Of a DNA stretch of 64,000 bases, positions 48,949 to 57,321 are shown piece by piece. Location: assembly GCF_029626225.1 (NCBI RefSeq), contig NZ_JARUBP010000001.1:3906001-3970000 (forward strand), read 5' to 3'. Position numbers and translations under genes: made by a program. A model generated the notes under the pieces. That model did not search any database. It was given only the letters and a program-made list of their open reading frames with translations, and had not been told where the DNA came from. Each line of letters starts with the position of its first letter. Within the stretch, counting starts at the first letter, position 1. The DNA is from Asanoa sp. WMMD1127 (GTDB taxonomy: Bacteria > Actinomycetota > Actinomycetes > Mycobacteriales > Micromonosporaceae).

Positions 48949-51084
48949 GTGGACGACGAGACGATCGGCGCGCGCTACCGGCTGATCCGCCGGCTCGGCG
49001 CCGGCGGCATGGGGGTCGTCTGGCAGGCGTACGACCGGGTGCTCGACCGCGACGTCGCGATCAAGCTGCTGGCGGCCCAGTTCGCCCGCGACCCGGAGTT
49101 CCGCCGCCGCATCCTCGCCGAGGCGCGGGCCGCCGCGCGGCTGAGCCATCCGCACATCGCCAGCGTCTACGACTACGGCGAGACGGCGGACGGCGGCGAG
49201 CCCCGGCCCTACGTGGTGATGGAGCTGCTGCACGGCCGCTCCCTGGAACAGCGGCTCAAGCGGGGCGCGGTGCCGGTCGAGCCGGCGCTGCGGATCTGCG
49301 CCGAGGTCGCGTCGGCGCTGGCCGCGGCCCATGCCCGGGACGTGGTGCACCGTGACGTCAAGCCGGGCAACGTGATGCTCGCCTCCGGCGGCGCCAAGGT
49401 GGTCGACTTCGGACTCGCGGCCGTGGCCGGCAAGCGCGACGCGATGGAGGGCGAGCTCGTGCTGGGCACGCCGGCCTACCTGGCGCCGGAGCGGCTCGAC
49501 GGGCGCCCGGTGGTCGCCGCCACCGACGTCTACGCGCTCGCGCTGCTGCTCTACCGCCTGCTCGCGGGGCGAATGCCGTGGACCGCCGAGACCAGCACGC
49601 AGATGCTCGAGGCGCACATCTATCTCGAGCCGGCGCCGTTGCCCAAGCTGCCCGGTGTGCCGCCGGTCGTCCGCGACCTGCTCCACCGCTGCCTCAACAA
49701 GGAGCCGGACGCCCGCCCCGTCAGCAGTGAGGTGACCGTGACGCTGGCCCGCGCCGCCGGAGTGCGGGTCCCGCTGGAGGGACTCGAAGACGTCGACCCG
49801 GACGACGGCGACGACATCGACGACTCGCCGGGGAGCGGCAGCCTCGGTTCGCGTACGACCGCGGACCGGCCCCGGATCGTCGGCGGGCCGCCCCGGACCG
49901 GCCGGGAGCCGTTCGCCGCGCGGCTGGGCGCCGACCTGGACGTCGCGCTCGACCACGTCAACCTGCGCCGCCAGGCCAGCGAGATGCTGCGCGGGACGGT
50001 CGGGTTCGACCTGGCGATCTGGGCGGTGCTCGACCCGTCGACGCTGATGTGGTCGGCCTGCGTGGTCGACGGCGGGCCACACGACCAGGCGCTGGAGCGC
50101 GAGCTGTTCGCCAACGAGTACACACAGGACGATGTGCTCAAGCTCGTCGACCTGGTCGGCGACCAGCGGATCGGCACACTTCACGCGGCCACGCACGGCG
50201 ACCCGACGCTGAGTCCCCGGTTCCGCACCGTGCTGGGCCCGCGCGGCTTCACCGACGAGCTGCGGCAGTCCTTCTACGACGCCGACGGCACCTGGGGCGC
50301 GCTGTTCGCCTACCGGACGGACGGCCGGTTCAGCGCCGACGAGGTGGCCCAGCTCGCGCCGGCCGGCCGGCTGTTCGGGGCGGCCCTGCACAACGCGCTC
50401 GCCCGCGGGCACGCCGCGACGGAGCCGCCACCCGCAACCGCGCCGCCGGCCGAGGCGCCCCGGTCCGGCCGGTTCCGTCTGCCACGTCAACGCCGCAACC
50501 GCGGCCCTGGCCTGGGTGAGCCGCCGGCCGCGGCGCCGGTCGCGCCCGACTCCGAGACCGGCCGTCTGGTGCTATCCCCCGACGGCCGGCTGCTGGACGT
50601 CACGGCCGCCGCGCGCAGCGTCCTCGACGCGGTCGAGCTCGACCGGGTCGGCAACGCCGTCGCCAAGGGCCGCCGGACCGGCCTGGTCGACACGTCGGGC
50701 GGCCTGCGCTACGACGGCCGGTGGCTGGCCTTCCACGCCGTCGACCTGGAGAGCGCGATCGCGGTCAGCGTCGGCCGCATCCGGCCGCACGAGATCGGCG
50801 CCTTCGTCGTGCGGGCCCGCGGCCTCCAGGCGTGGCACGAGAAGATCCTCGGCGCCGTCGCCCGGGGCCGCAACACGCGGCAGATCGCCCGCGAGCTGAG
50901 CCTGTCGGTGTACGCCGTCGAGGACGGCCTGACCGAGCTGCTGACCGCCTTCCGCGCCGGCAGCCGGGCGGAGCTGCTGAGCAGCCTGTTCTTCGACCAC
51001 TACGTGCCGTTCCACGCCTCCGACGTGCTCGTCCGGCGGGGGAATGCGCCCGACGCGGGAGGCGGGCACTCGAAGCTGCCCTGA
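48949..51084 (+). CDS. Ser/Thr protein kinase fused to a LuxR-type regulator, 711 aa
   Basis: Residues 1-270 are a PknB-like kinase: glycine loop RRLGAGGMGVVW, VAIKLL lysine, catalytic HRDVKPGNVML, DFGLAA, and the activation segment GTPAYLAPERLDG. No membrane helix follows, so it is cytoplasmic. An acidic linker (about 275-300) leads to a GAF-like sensor region (LRGTVGFDLAIWAVLDPSTLMWSACVVDGG, ANEYTQDDVLKLVDL, GFTDELRQSFYDADGTWGALFAYR). The end resembles LuxR-type regulators (EKILGAVARGRNTRQIARELSLSVYAVEDGLTELLTAFRAGSRAELLSSLFFDHY), with a weakened recognition helix. GTG 48949 has GGGAGGAGG upstream. The fusion suggests direct control of transcription by phosphorylation. Confidence 0.85.
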   Translation: MDDETIGARYRLIRRLGAGGMGVVWQAYDRVLDRDVAIKLLAAQFARDPEFRRRILAEARAAARLSHPHIASVYDYGETADGGEPRPYVVMELLHGRSLEQRLKRGAVPVEPALRICAEVASALAAAHARDVVHRDVKPGNVMLASGGAKVVDFGLAAVAGKRDAMEGELVLGTPAYLAPERLDGRPVVAATDVYALALLLYRLLAGRMPWTAETSTQMLEAHIYLEPAPLPKLPGVPPVVRDLLHRCLNKEPDARPVSSEVTVTLARAAGVRVPLEGLEDVDPDDGDDIDDSPGSGSLGSRTTADRPRIVGGPPRTGREPFAARLGADLDVALDHVNLRRQASEMLRGTVGFDLAIWAVLDPSTLMWSACVVDGGPHDQALERELFANEYTQDDVLKLVDLVGDQRIGTLHAATHGDPTLSPRFRTVLGPRGFTDELRQSFYDADGTWGALFAYRTDGRFSADEVAQLAPAGRLFGAALHNALARGHAATEPPPATAPPAEAPRSGRFRLPRQRRNRGPGLGEPPAAAPVAPDSETGRLVLSPDGRLLDVTAAARSVLDAVELDRVGNAVAKGRRTGLVDTSGGLRYDGRWLAFHAVDLESAIAVSVGRIRPHEIGAFVVRARGLQAWHEKILGAVARGRNTRQIARELSLSVYAVEDGLTELLTAFRAGSRAELLSSLFFDHYVPFHASDVLVRRGNAPDAGGGHSKLP

Positions 51085-51124
51085 TCCGCCCCCGCCCGCG
51101 TCGATCGGTGCGAGCCTGGAGGGC

Positions 51125-51970
51125 ATGGCAGCACTTTCTTACGAAACCTATGTGGCGCCGGCGAAACCGGTGGTTTCCGATGACGTGCCGGCCGGGGAGA
51201 CCCGTGAGGTGTGGTCTCCGACCAGCGCCACGCTGATCCACGGCGAGCGGGAGGCGGTGCTGGTCGACGCGCTGCTGACCGACGGCGAAGGCGACGACCT
51301 GGCCGACTGGGTCGAGGACGCGGGCCGGGAGCTGACCGCCATCTATGTGACGCACGGGCACGGCGACCACTTCTTCGGCGCGGCGGCCCTGCTCGACCGG
51401 TTCCCCGACGCCCGGCTGGTGGCGACGCCCGAGGTGGTCGACGTGATGACCGAGCAACTGCGGCCGGAGGTCCTGGACGGCTTCTGGCGGGCCCGGTTCC
51501 CCGACCAGATCGGCGATCCGGTGGTGGCCGAGCCGCTCGACGGCGACACGATTCCGCTGGAGGGCGAGGAGCTGCACGCGGTCGCGCTCGGGCACAGCGA
51601 CACCGACCACACGACCGCGCTGCACGCGCCGTCGATCGGGCTGGTGGTGGCCGGCGACAGCGTCTACAACGGCGTGCATCCCTACCTGGCCGAGGCCGGG
51701 CCTGGGGCCGACCGGCTCGGTGGCTGGTTCGGCGCGCTCGACACGGTGGCCGCACTGCGGCCGCGGGTGGTGGTGGCGGGGCACAAGGCGCCCGGCGCGC
51801 CGGACGCACCCGGCGACGTCGACGCCACCCGCGACTACCTGCGGGACTGGGCGGAGGCGGTGCGCCGCACGGGTGACGCCCGGGCCCTTTACGACACGAT
51901 GGTCGAGCGATACCCGGACCGGATCAACCGCGCGGTCCTCTGGCACTCGGCCGAGGCCGCCAAAGCCTGA
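51125..51970 (+). CDS. metallo-beta-lactamase-fold hydrolase, 281 aa
   Basis: The MBL metal motif THGHGDH lies at about residues 76-82 (TAIYVTHGHGDHFFGAAALLDRFP). Further ligands are in VALGHSDTDHTTALHAPSIGLVVAGDSVYNGVHPYLAEAG and VVVAGHKAPGAPDAP. The order and length fit single-domain MBL hydrolases of the glyoxalase II/quorum-quenching-like type with no export signal. ATG 51125 lies in TGGAGGGCATGG. It is not part of an obvious operon; a strong bidirectional terminator follows. The substrate is unknown. Confidence 0.88.
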   Translation: MAALSYETYVAPAKPVVSDDVPAGETREVWSPTSATLIHGEREAVLVDALLTDGEGDDLADWVEDAGRELTAIYVTHGHGDHFFGAAALLDRFPDARLVATPEVVDVMTEQLRPEVLDGFWRARFPDQIGDPVVAEPLDGDTIPLEGEELHAVALGHSDTDHTTALHAPSIGLVVAGDSVYNGVHPYLAEAGPGADRLGGWFGALDTVAALRPRVVVAGHKAPGAPDAPGDVDATRDYLRDWAEAVRRTGDARALYDTMVERYPDRINRAVLWHSAEAAKA

Positions 51971-51973
51971 GGA

Positions 51974-52001
51974 CCGGCGCGGCGGGTGCCCGCCGCGCCG
52001 G
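51974..52001. terminator. bidirectional terminator between MBL hydrolase and lyase H
   Basis: A perfect 13-bp stem (51974-51986 with 51989-52001, CCGGCGCGGCGGG) has only two bases between the arms, so in RNA the top pairs would open to a four- to six-base loop. It lies three bases after the MBL stop and nine bases before the end of the leftward lyase, and can serve both. Confidence 0.75.
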
Positions 52002-52010
52002 CCCGTTCGG

Positions 52011-53432
52011 TCAGACGGAGATCCGGCCCGCGCCGGCTCCCGCCGTGACGCTCGCCTTCACGCCGGAGGCGCTGTCGAGCTGGTACGAGTAGGGAATGCC
52101 GGCGACACTGCCCCCACCGCTCTCCGGGGTGCCGGAGCCGGTGAAGTAGTTGTTGCGCTGGACGATCGCGCCGTCGTCGGAGTCCGCGTAACCGACGAGG
52201 GTCGGCTCGTCGACGCCCTCGAAGTAGTTGCCCTCCACCAGCACGCCGGCGCCCATTGTGGACGCGACGCCGTACTCGTTGTTGTGGTAGTAGTTGTTGT
52301 AGACGTGCACCGGGTTGCCGAACCGGACCCGCGGGTGGCGGGTGCCGGAGCCGTCGAACCAGTTGTGGTGATAGGTCACCCGCAGGTGGCCGCGGTCCTC
52401 GCTCGCGTTGTCGTCGCTGTGCCCGAGCAGCATCGACTTGTCGTGCCCGTAGACGCGGTTCCACGAGACGGTCACGTAGTCGGAGGCGCGTTTGACGTCG
52501 ACCGCGCCGTCGTACCCGTTGGTGAAGCTGTTGTGGTCCACCCAGACGCGGGTCGAGTACTGCACGTTGATCGCGTCGTCGTCCCAGTCGCGGAACGAGA
52601 TGTTGCGGATGATCACGTTGCTGGCGTTGGCGACGTTGAGCCCGCAGCCGTCGATCACCGCGCCGGCGTTGCCGAGGATGGTCTTGTTGGAGCCGACCGA
52701 GATCATGCCGGAGCAGGAGATCGTGCCGGACACCCGGACCACCCGGGCGGTGCTGCCGGAGACCGCGCTGGACAGGGCCGACGAGCTGGTGACCGTGGTC
52801 GCCGCGGCGCTGCCGCCACCGGTGGTGCCACCTCCCTGGGTCGCCCAGCCGACGAGGCCGGTCTGCGGCGGGGTGCCGCCGCCGCCTCCGCCGCCGACCC
52901 GGTTCAGCGACCACTGCTGGTTCCAGCCGCCGAGGTCGGCGTACTGGGAGATGATGCCGCCGTCCGCGGTCGACCACTCCCAGAGGTCGAGCGCCTTGCC
53001 GCTGTGCCGGTTGAGCAGCTTCACGAAGCGGCTGTCGGTGTCGCGCACGGCGAAGTGCTGCCGGGTCGTGCCGTTGTCGGTGTTGGCCACGAGCTGCGCG
53101 CCGTCCTGGGCGTTGGGCAGCTCGAGGACCTTGCCGCTGTGCCGGGAGCGCAGCTTGTAGTAGCCGTTGCCGGCGTCCACGAACTGCCACTGCTGTGCGT
53201 TGTTGTCGGTGCGGGCCCACTGCACGATCGGGGCGCCGTCGGCGGTGTTGAAGTTGTAGAGATCGACGGCTTTGCCGCTGTGCCGGGAGACCAGCACGTA
53301 GTAGGCACCGGTGTCGATGGTCGCCGCGTGCGCGGGCGCGGCCACCACCTGCGTGACCGCGACGGCTGCCAGCAGGCCGAGGGCGGCCGCCAGCAGCGCG
53401 CGTACGCGGCGCGCGGGAGCGGATGGTTGCAT
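52011..53432 (-). CDS. secreted pectate lyase with ricin-type lectin domain, 473 aa (lyase H)
   Basis: A signal peptide (RALLAAALGLLAAVAVTQVVAAPAHAA) is followed by a ricin B-type lectin/CBM13 module (about 36-165) with three homologous repeats: YYVLVSRHSGKAVDLYNFNTADGAPIVQW, YYKLRSRHSGKVLELPNAQDGAQLV, FVKLLNRHSGKALDLWEWSTADGGIISQY. Each carries the QxW-type end (QQWQF, QHFAV, QQWSL). A polyglycine linker leads to the PL1 domain (about 180-473), nearly the same as that of lyase D: CSGMISVGSNKTILGNAGAVI, RVWVDHNSFTNGYDGAVDVKRASDYVTVSWNRVYGHDKSMLLGHSDD, RHPRVRFGNPVHVYNN. A LacI operator lies 63 bases upstream of the start. Confidence 0.95.
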   Translation of the reverse strand: MQPSAPARRVRALLAAALGLLAAVAVTQVVAAPAHAATIDTGAYYVLVSRHSGKAVDLYNFNTADGAPIVQWARTDNNAQQWQFVDAGNGYYKLRSRHSGKVLELPNAQDGAQLVANTDNGTTRQHFAVRDTDSRFVKLLNRHSGKALDLWEWSTADGGIISQYADLGGWNQQWSLNRVGGGGGGGTPPQTGLVGWATQGGGTTGGGSAAATTVTSSSALSSAVSGSTARVVRVSGTISCSGMISVGSNKTILGNAGAVIDGCGLNVANASNVIIRNISFRDWDDDAINVQYSTRVWVDHNSFTNGYDGAVDVKRASDYVTVSWNRVYGHDKSMLLGHSDDNASEDRGHLRVTYHHNWFDGSGTRHPRVRFGNPVHVYNNYYHNNEYGVASTMGAGVLVEGNYFEGVDEPTLVGYADSDDGAIVQRNNYFTGSGTPESGGGSVAGIPYSYQLDSASGVKASVTAGAGAGRISV

Positions 53433-53494
53433 TGTGAAAAGACCTCCATGCCGAGTCGCCGGCGGGGCTGGTCGCCGGCTTGCGTGAGTTGGCC

Positions 53495-53545
53495 AGGAAA
53501 GCGCTTTCCTCGGGCAACGTAGGGCTTTACAACCATGCTCGTCAA
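53495..53545 (-). promoter_or_regulatory. promoter and LacI operator of lyase H
   Basis: On the minus strand, TTGACG (53545-53540) and TACGTT (53521-53516) are 18 bases apart. Directly downstream is the perfect 16-bp palindrome AGGAAAGCGCTTTCCT (53510-53495). The -10 sequence, operator core and the bases between them match the promoter of the four-gene operon at 37.7 kb, in the same orientation to the gene. The regulator at 37778 probably controls both. Confidence 0.75.
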
Positions 53546-53612
53546 TGCTTTGACGCGTGCAGGAAGTTTGCAGCCGTCGTGATCTTCCCTGGTCGGCGCT
53601 ATCGTCAGCGGC

Positions 53613-54161
53613 ATGCGGGTGGTCAGCCGGGAGCGGATCGTCGAGGGCGGCTGCGTGTTCTTCCTGCGGCACGCCACAGTGGACATGGGCGGCCTGGCCG
53701 ACAGCCTGGCGGTCAGCCGGGCGACGCTCTACCGCGTGGTGCACGGCCGCGACCCGCTGCTCGGCGACGTGCTCTGGCGGCTCGGCGAGGCGACGTTGGC
53801 CCGTGCCCGGGCGCGGACGACCAGCCCCGGCATCGAGGGCGTGCTGGAGACCACCCGCCGGTTCGCCGGGCAGCTGCGGCAGGCCGAGCCGTTCCTGGCC
53901 TTTCTGCGGGCCGAGCCGGCGACCGCCGCCCGGGTGCTGTTCACGCCGGCCGGCGGGGTGCACGCCCGCGTCGTCGCCGCGCAGCGGGGCATCCTGGCCG
54001 CCGCGGCCGGTGTCGGCTGGTCGCCGGGCGACCTCGACAGCGCCGCCTACCTCTACGTGCGGATCATCGAGTCGGCCCTTTACGCCGAGCTGCTCGGCGG
54101 CGGCCCCGCCGACCCGGACACCGCCGAGCGGGCCGCGCGCGCCGTGCTGGAGGCATGCTGA
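53613..54161 (+). CDS. TetR-like (QsdR-type) transcriptional regulator, 182 aa
   Basis: The N-terminal helix-turn-helix reads ERIVEGGCVFFLRHATVDMGGLADSLAVSRATLYRVVHGRDPLLGDVLWRLGEATL, the pattern of TetR-like regulators of the QsdR group. The rest is an all-helical ligand domain (FAGQLRQAEPFLAFLRAEPATAARVLFTPAGGVHARVVAAQRGIL, YLYVRIIESALYAELLGGG). It is divergent from lyase H with 180 bases between them, and the next gene in the same direction is a secreted hydrolase. Its target is unknown; both neighbours are candidates. Confidence 0.8.
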   Translation: MRVVSRERIVEGGCVFFLRHATVDMGGLADSLAVSRATLYRVVHGRDPLLGDVLWRLGEATLARARARTTSPGIEGVLETTRRFAGQLRQAEPFLAFLRAEPATAARVLFTPAGGVHARVVAAQRGILAAAAGVGWSPGDLDSAAYLYVRIIESALYAELLGGGPADPDTAERAARAVLEAC

Positions 54162-54226
54162 GACGGCCGTCGCAGCTTGCCCGCCGGCCGTAGCCGCTCG
54201 CATCGACGACCACTTATGGTGCGGCC

Positions 54227-55540
54227 ATGACTCGTCCCTGGCGCCGCGTCGCCCTCGCCACCGCCGCCGGCCTGGTCGGATCCCTGCTCACGGCCGCACC
54301 GGGCCAGGCCGCCGCCGCACCGGGCCAGGCCGCACCGGTCCTCCGCGGTCCGATTCCGGTGGGGGAGACGCACCCCTTCTTCTCGACGCCGTTCGACCTC
54401 GCCCGGCACGGCTACGTGGAGGAGGAGTTCTACCTCGCCGGCGCCGCGGACGGGTGGGACACCGCGGGCAACCAGGTGGCCACCGACGTGCCCTACCAGA
54501 CCCGGCTCGTGGTGCGCCGCCCGGCGAGCCCGCGCGCGTTCAGCGGCACAGCCCTGGTCGAGTGGCAGAACGTGACGGCCGGCTACGACCTCGACGCGCT
54601 GTGGAACCCGGAGGCGACCGTGCGCGCCGGCCACGCCTGGGTCGGCGTCTCCGCCCAGCGGGTCGGCGTCGACCAGCTCCGCGGCTGGAGCCCGGCCCGC
54701 TACGGCGCGCTCGACGTGACCGGAGGCGGGCGGTTCGTGACCGACGAGCTGTCCTACGACATCTTCGCCCAGGCCGGCGCCGCGATCGGCCAGCGCCTGC
54801 GGGCCCGGACGCTGCTCGCCATCGGCGCCTCGCAGTCGGCGTCGCGGATGACCGTCTACTACGACCGGGTGCTGCCCCAGGTGCGGCCGGTCTTCGACGG
54901 CTACGGGTTCATCGTCGGCTCCGCGCCCACCCGGGTCGGCGCCGAGCCGGTCTTCCAGGTGCTGTCCGAGACCGACGTGCGTACGCCCGTCCGCCCGGCC
55001 GACACCGACCGCTTCCGCCGGTGGGAGGTGGCCGGCGGGGCGCACAGCGGCCACAACGGCCAGGTCTACCGGGCCCCGATCCAGGAACGCGACCTCGGCG
55101 CGGCGCCGGTATACACGTGCGCCCAACCGCCGTTCAGCCGGATCCCGGTGCAGCACGTTACCGCCGCGGCGTACGCGCACCTGGAGCGCTGGGTCGAGCG
55201 CGGCACGCCGCCACCGACGGCGCCGCCGATCGAGTTCAACGCCGACGGCACGAAGGCCCGCGACGAGCTGGGCCTGGTCCGGGGCGGCATCCGGCTGTCG
55301 CAGCTGGCGGTCCCGACGGCCCTGAACACCGGCGACAACGCGGGCGAGTCGTTCTGCTTCCTGTTCGGCACGCACCAGCCGTTCGACGAGGCCACATTGG
55401 ACCGTCTTTACAGGACTCACCTGGGTTACGGCGCTCGGGTGGTGGCCGTCGACGCGCGCAACATCGTCGCCGGCTACCTCCAGCCCGCCGACGCGGCACA
55501 GAACCTGCGCGAGGCCCTGCGATCCGACGTCGGCCGCTGA
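54227..55540 (+). CDS. secreted alpha/beta hydrolase-domain protein, 437 aa
   Basis: A signal peptide (RRVALATAAGLVGSLLTAAPGQAA) is followed by a short duplicated segment (AAPGQA twice) and a large domain of the alpha/beta-hydrolase family typical of actinobacteria: YVEEEFYLAGAADGWD, ALVEWQNVTAGYDLDALWNPE, GHAWVGVSAQRVGVDQLRGW, the nucleophile elbow AIGASQSASRM (about residues 200-206), EVAGGAHSGHNGQVYRAP with the probable catalytic histidine, and FLFGTHQPFDEATLDRLYRTHLGY. The substrate is unknown; an extracellular esterase is likely. A bidirectional hairpin follows the stop. Confidence 0.83.
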   Translation: MTRPWRRVALATAAGLVGSLLTAAPGQAAAAPGQAAPVLRGPIPVGETHPFFSTPFDLARHGYVEEEFYLAGAADGWDTAGNQVATDVPYQTRLVVRRPASPRAFSGTALVEWQNVTAGYDLDALWNPEATVRAGHAWVGVSAQRVGVDQLRGWSPARYGALDVTGGGRFVTDELSYDIFAQAGAAIGQRLRARTLLAIGASQSASRMTVYYDRVLPQVRPVFDGYGFIVGSAPTRVGAEPVFQVLSETDVRTPVRPADTDRFRRWEVAGGAHSGHNGQVYRAPIQERDLGAAPVYTCAQPPFSRIPVQHVTAAAYAHLERWVERGTPPPTAPPIEFNADGTKARDELGLVRGGIRLSQLAVPTALNTGDNAGESFCFLFGTHQPFDEATLDRLYRTHLGYGARVVAVDARNIVAGYLQPADAAQNLREALRSDVGR

Positions 55541-55543
55541 AGA

Positions 55544-55573
55544 AGCCGGCGGCGCCGCAGGGCGCCGCCGGCT
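55544..55573. terminator. bidirectional terminator between convergent genes
   Basis: A perfect 13-bp stem (55544-55556 with 55561-55573, AGCCGGCGGCGCC) with the four-base loop GCAG fills the gap between the secreted hydrolase and the leftward ABC permease. The right arm touches the permease stop codon. Confidence 0.75.
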
Positions 55574-56349
55574 CAGGCGTCGCGGCGCCGGAAGAGGGCC
55601 CCGGCGGTGACGACGACCAGGGCGACGAAAACCGCGAACACCCCACCCGACGGCCAGCGGCTGAGCAGGCCCACCTCCGACGCCAGGCCGCCGGACGCCT
55701 CGCCGGCCGCGCTGACCAGTTGGAGGCCCGCGGTGAACGGCAGGAACTTCACCGCCGGCGTCAGCCAGTCGAGCTGCGGCACGTAGGACAGCCGGAAGAC
55801 GAGCTGTTCGACGATCATCGGCGTCACCAGCAGCACCACCAAGGCCCCGGGGACGCCCCGCAGGAGCTGGCCGAGCGCGACCCCCAGCAGCGCCCAGCCG
55901 GCCGCCAGCAACAGGTAGCCCGACACCGTCGGGTCGGTCACGTCCGGCGGCAGGTCCCAGAACGGCAGCGTGGCGGCGATGTTGAGCACCATCGACAGCG
56001 CGGCCGTCAGCACCGCCGTGCCCGCGACCACGATCAGCTTGGCGGTGAACAGGGTGACCCGCTGCGGCACCGACGTCAGCGTCGGCTGGATCGTGCCATA
56101 GCGGTAGTCGTGGCCCGAGGCGAACACCCCCAGCACCGCCAGCAGGACGATCGCCATCGGCACCGGCGCGTGGGCCCCGCCCCCGGTCACCACCGCCACC
56201 ACCACGTCGTGGGCCGGCGTCCCGTGCCGGGTCGCGTAGGCCGCCAGGAACGCGATCGCCGCGTTCACCAGCAGGGCCGAGCCGATCAGCCAGTACGTGG
56301 ACCGCAGCGTACGCAGCCGCACCCACTCGAAGCGCAACGCGTCCGTCAT
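55573..56349 (-). CDS. ABC-2 type transporter permease, 258 aa
   Basis: It has about six hydrophobic segments: STYWLIGSALLVNAAIAFLAAYA, VPMAIVLLAVLGVFASG, LIVVAGTAVLTAALSMVLNIAATL, GYLLLAAGWALLGVALGQLL, GALVVLLVTPMIVEQLVFRL, and SGGVFAVFVALVVVTAGALF. The motif GHDYRYGTIQPTLTSVPQRVTLFTAKLIV is typical of the NosY/BcrB-like ABC2 permeases in actinobacteria. ATG 56349 overlaps the ATPase gene's stop by four bases. It forms an exporter with that ATPase. Confidence 0.9.
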   Translation of the reverse strand: MTDALRFEWVRLRTLRSTYWLIGSALLVNAAIAFLAAYATRHGTPAHDVVVAVVTGGGAHAPVPMAIVLLAVLGVFASGHDYRYGTIQPTLTSVPQRVTLFTAKLIVVAGTAVLTAALSMVLNIAATLPFWDLPPDVTDPTVSGYLLLAAGWALLGVALGQLLRGVPGALVVLLVTPMIVEQLVFRLSYVPQLDWLTPAVKFLPFTAGLQLVSAAGEASGGLASEVGLLSRWPSGGVFAVFVALVVVTAGALFRRRDA

Positions 56350-57266
56350 GCCGCACCGCCCGGCGCCTGCGCGACGTACTCCTCGGCGTCGCCGGTCGCC
56401 GTCATGAACGCCGTCTCCAGCGAGGCGGTCGCCGTGGTCAGCTCGTGTACCCGCACCCCCGCGCCGAACGCGACGTCGCCCACCGCGGCCGCGTCGGCGC
56501 CGTGCACCCGCAGCGCGCCGTCGTCCAGCGGCTCGGCGCTGACCCCGTCGAGATCCCGCAGCGCGGCTGCCAGCACGGAGACCGACGGCGTGCGCACGAG
56601 GACCGTCGACTGCGTGAACTCGCGAACGAACCCCTCGACCCGGCCGTTGTAGATCATCCGACCCCGGCCGACGACGACCAGCTCGTCGGCCATCAGCGAC
56701 ATCTCCGAGAGCAGGTGGCTGGAGACGAGAATGGTCCGGCCCTCGGCGGCCAGCGCCCGCAGCACGTCGCGCAGCCAGTGGATGCCGTGCGGGTCCAGGC
56801 CGTTGGCCGGCTCGTCGAGGATCAGCGTGCCCGGGTCGCCGAGCAGCGCCTGGGCCAGGCCGAGTCGCTGCGCCATGCCGAGCGAGAAGCCCTTCGGCTT
56901 GCGGCGGGCCACGTCGGCGATGCCGACGAACTCGAGCACCTCGTCGACCCGCGCGGCCGGGATCGCGCTGCCGGCGGCCAGCATCCGCAGGTGGTTGCGG
57001 GCGGTGCGGGTCGGGTGGAACGCCTTCGCCTCGAGCACCGCGCCGATCTCGCGCATCGGGTGCCGAATCGTGCTGAACCGGCGCCCGTCGAAGAGGGTCT
57101 GGCCGGTGCCGTGGTCGAGGTCGAGCATCAGCCGCATGGTGGTGGACTTGCCGGCGCCGTTGGGGCCGAGGAAGCCGGTGACCATGCCGGGGCGGACCTC
57201 GAACGTGAGGTCGTCGACGGCGACCTTCGCGCCGTACCGCTTGCCCAAGCGGGTCGCTGAAATCAT
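56346..57266 (-). CDS. ABC exporter ATP-binding protein, 306 aa
   Basis: The Walker A is GPNGAGKSTTMRLMLDLD (about residues 37-45); the Q-loop is AVLEAKAFH; the signature is changed to FSLGMAQRLGLAQALLG; the Walker B is GTLILDEPANGLDP; and the H-loop is LVSSHLLSEM. The last 90 residues (TQSTVLVRTPSVSVLAAAL, GVRVHELTTATASLETAFMTATG) form the C-terminal domain of BcrA-like ATPases for antibiotic or peptide export. It is divergent from the kinase at 57322 with 55 bases between them, and the two-component system there probably regulates it. Confidence 0.92.
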   Translation of the reverse strand: MISATRLGKRYGAKVAVDDLTFEVRPGMVTGFLGPNGAGKSTTMRLMLDLDHGTGQTLFDGRRFSTIRHPMREIGAVLEAKAFHPTRTARNHLRMLAAGSAIPAARVDEVLEFVGIADVARRKPKGFSLGMAQRLGLAQALLGDPGTLILDEPANGLDPHGIHWLRDVLRALAAEGRTILVSSHLLSEMSLMADELVVVGRGRMIYNGRVEGFVREFTQSTVLVRTPSVSVLAAALRDLDGVSAEPLDDGALRVHGADAAAVGDVAFGAGVRVHELTTATASLETAFMTATGDAEEYVAQAPGGAA

Positions 57267-57321
57267 GCCGGCAGGATCGCCCAGGGTTGCTGTGTCCCGG
57301 CTGAGAGTCGAGAGTGGTGGC

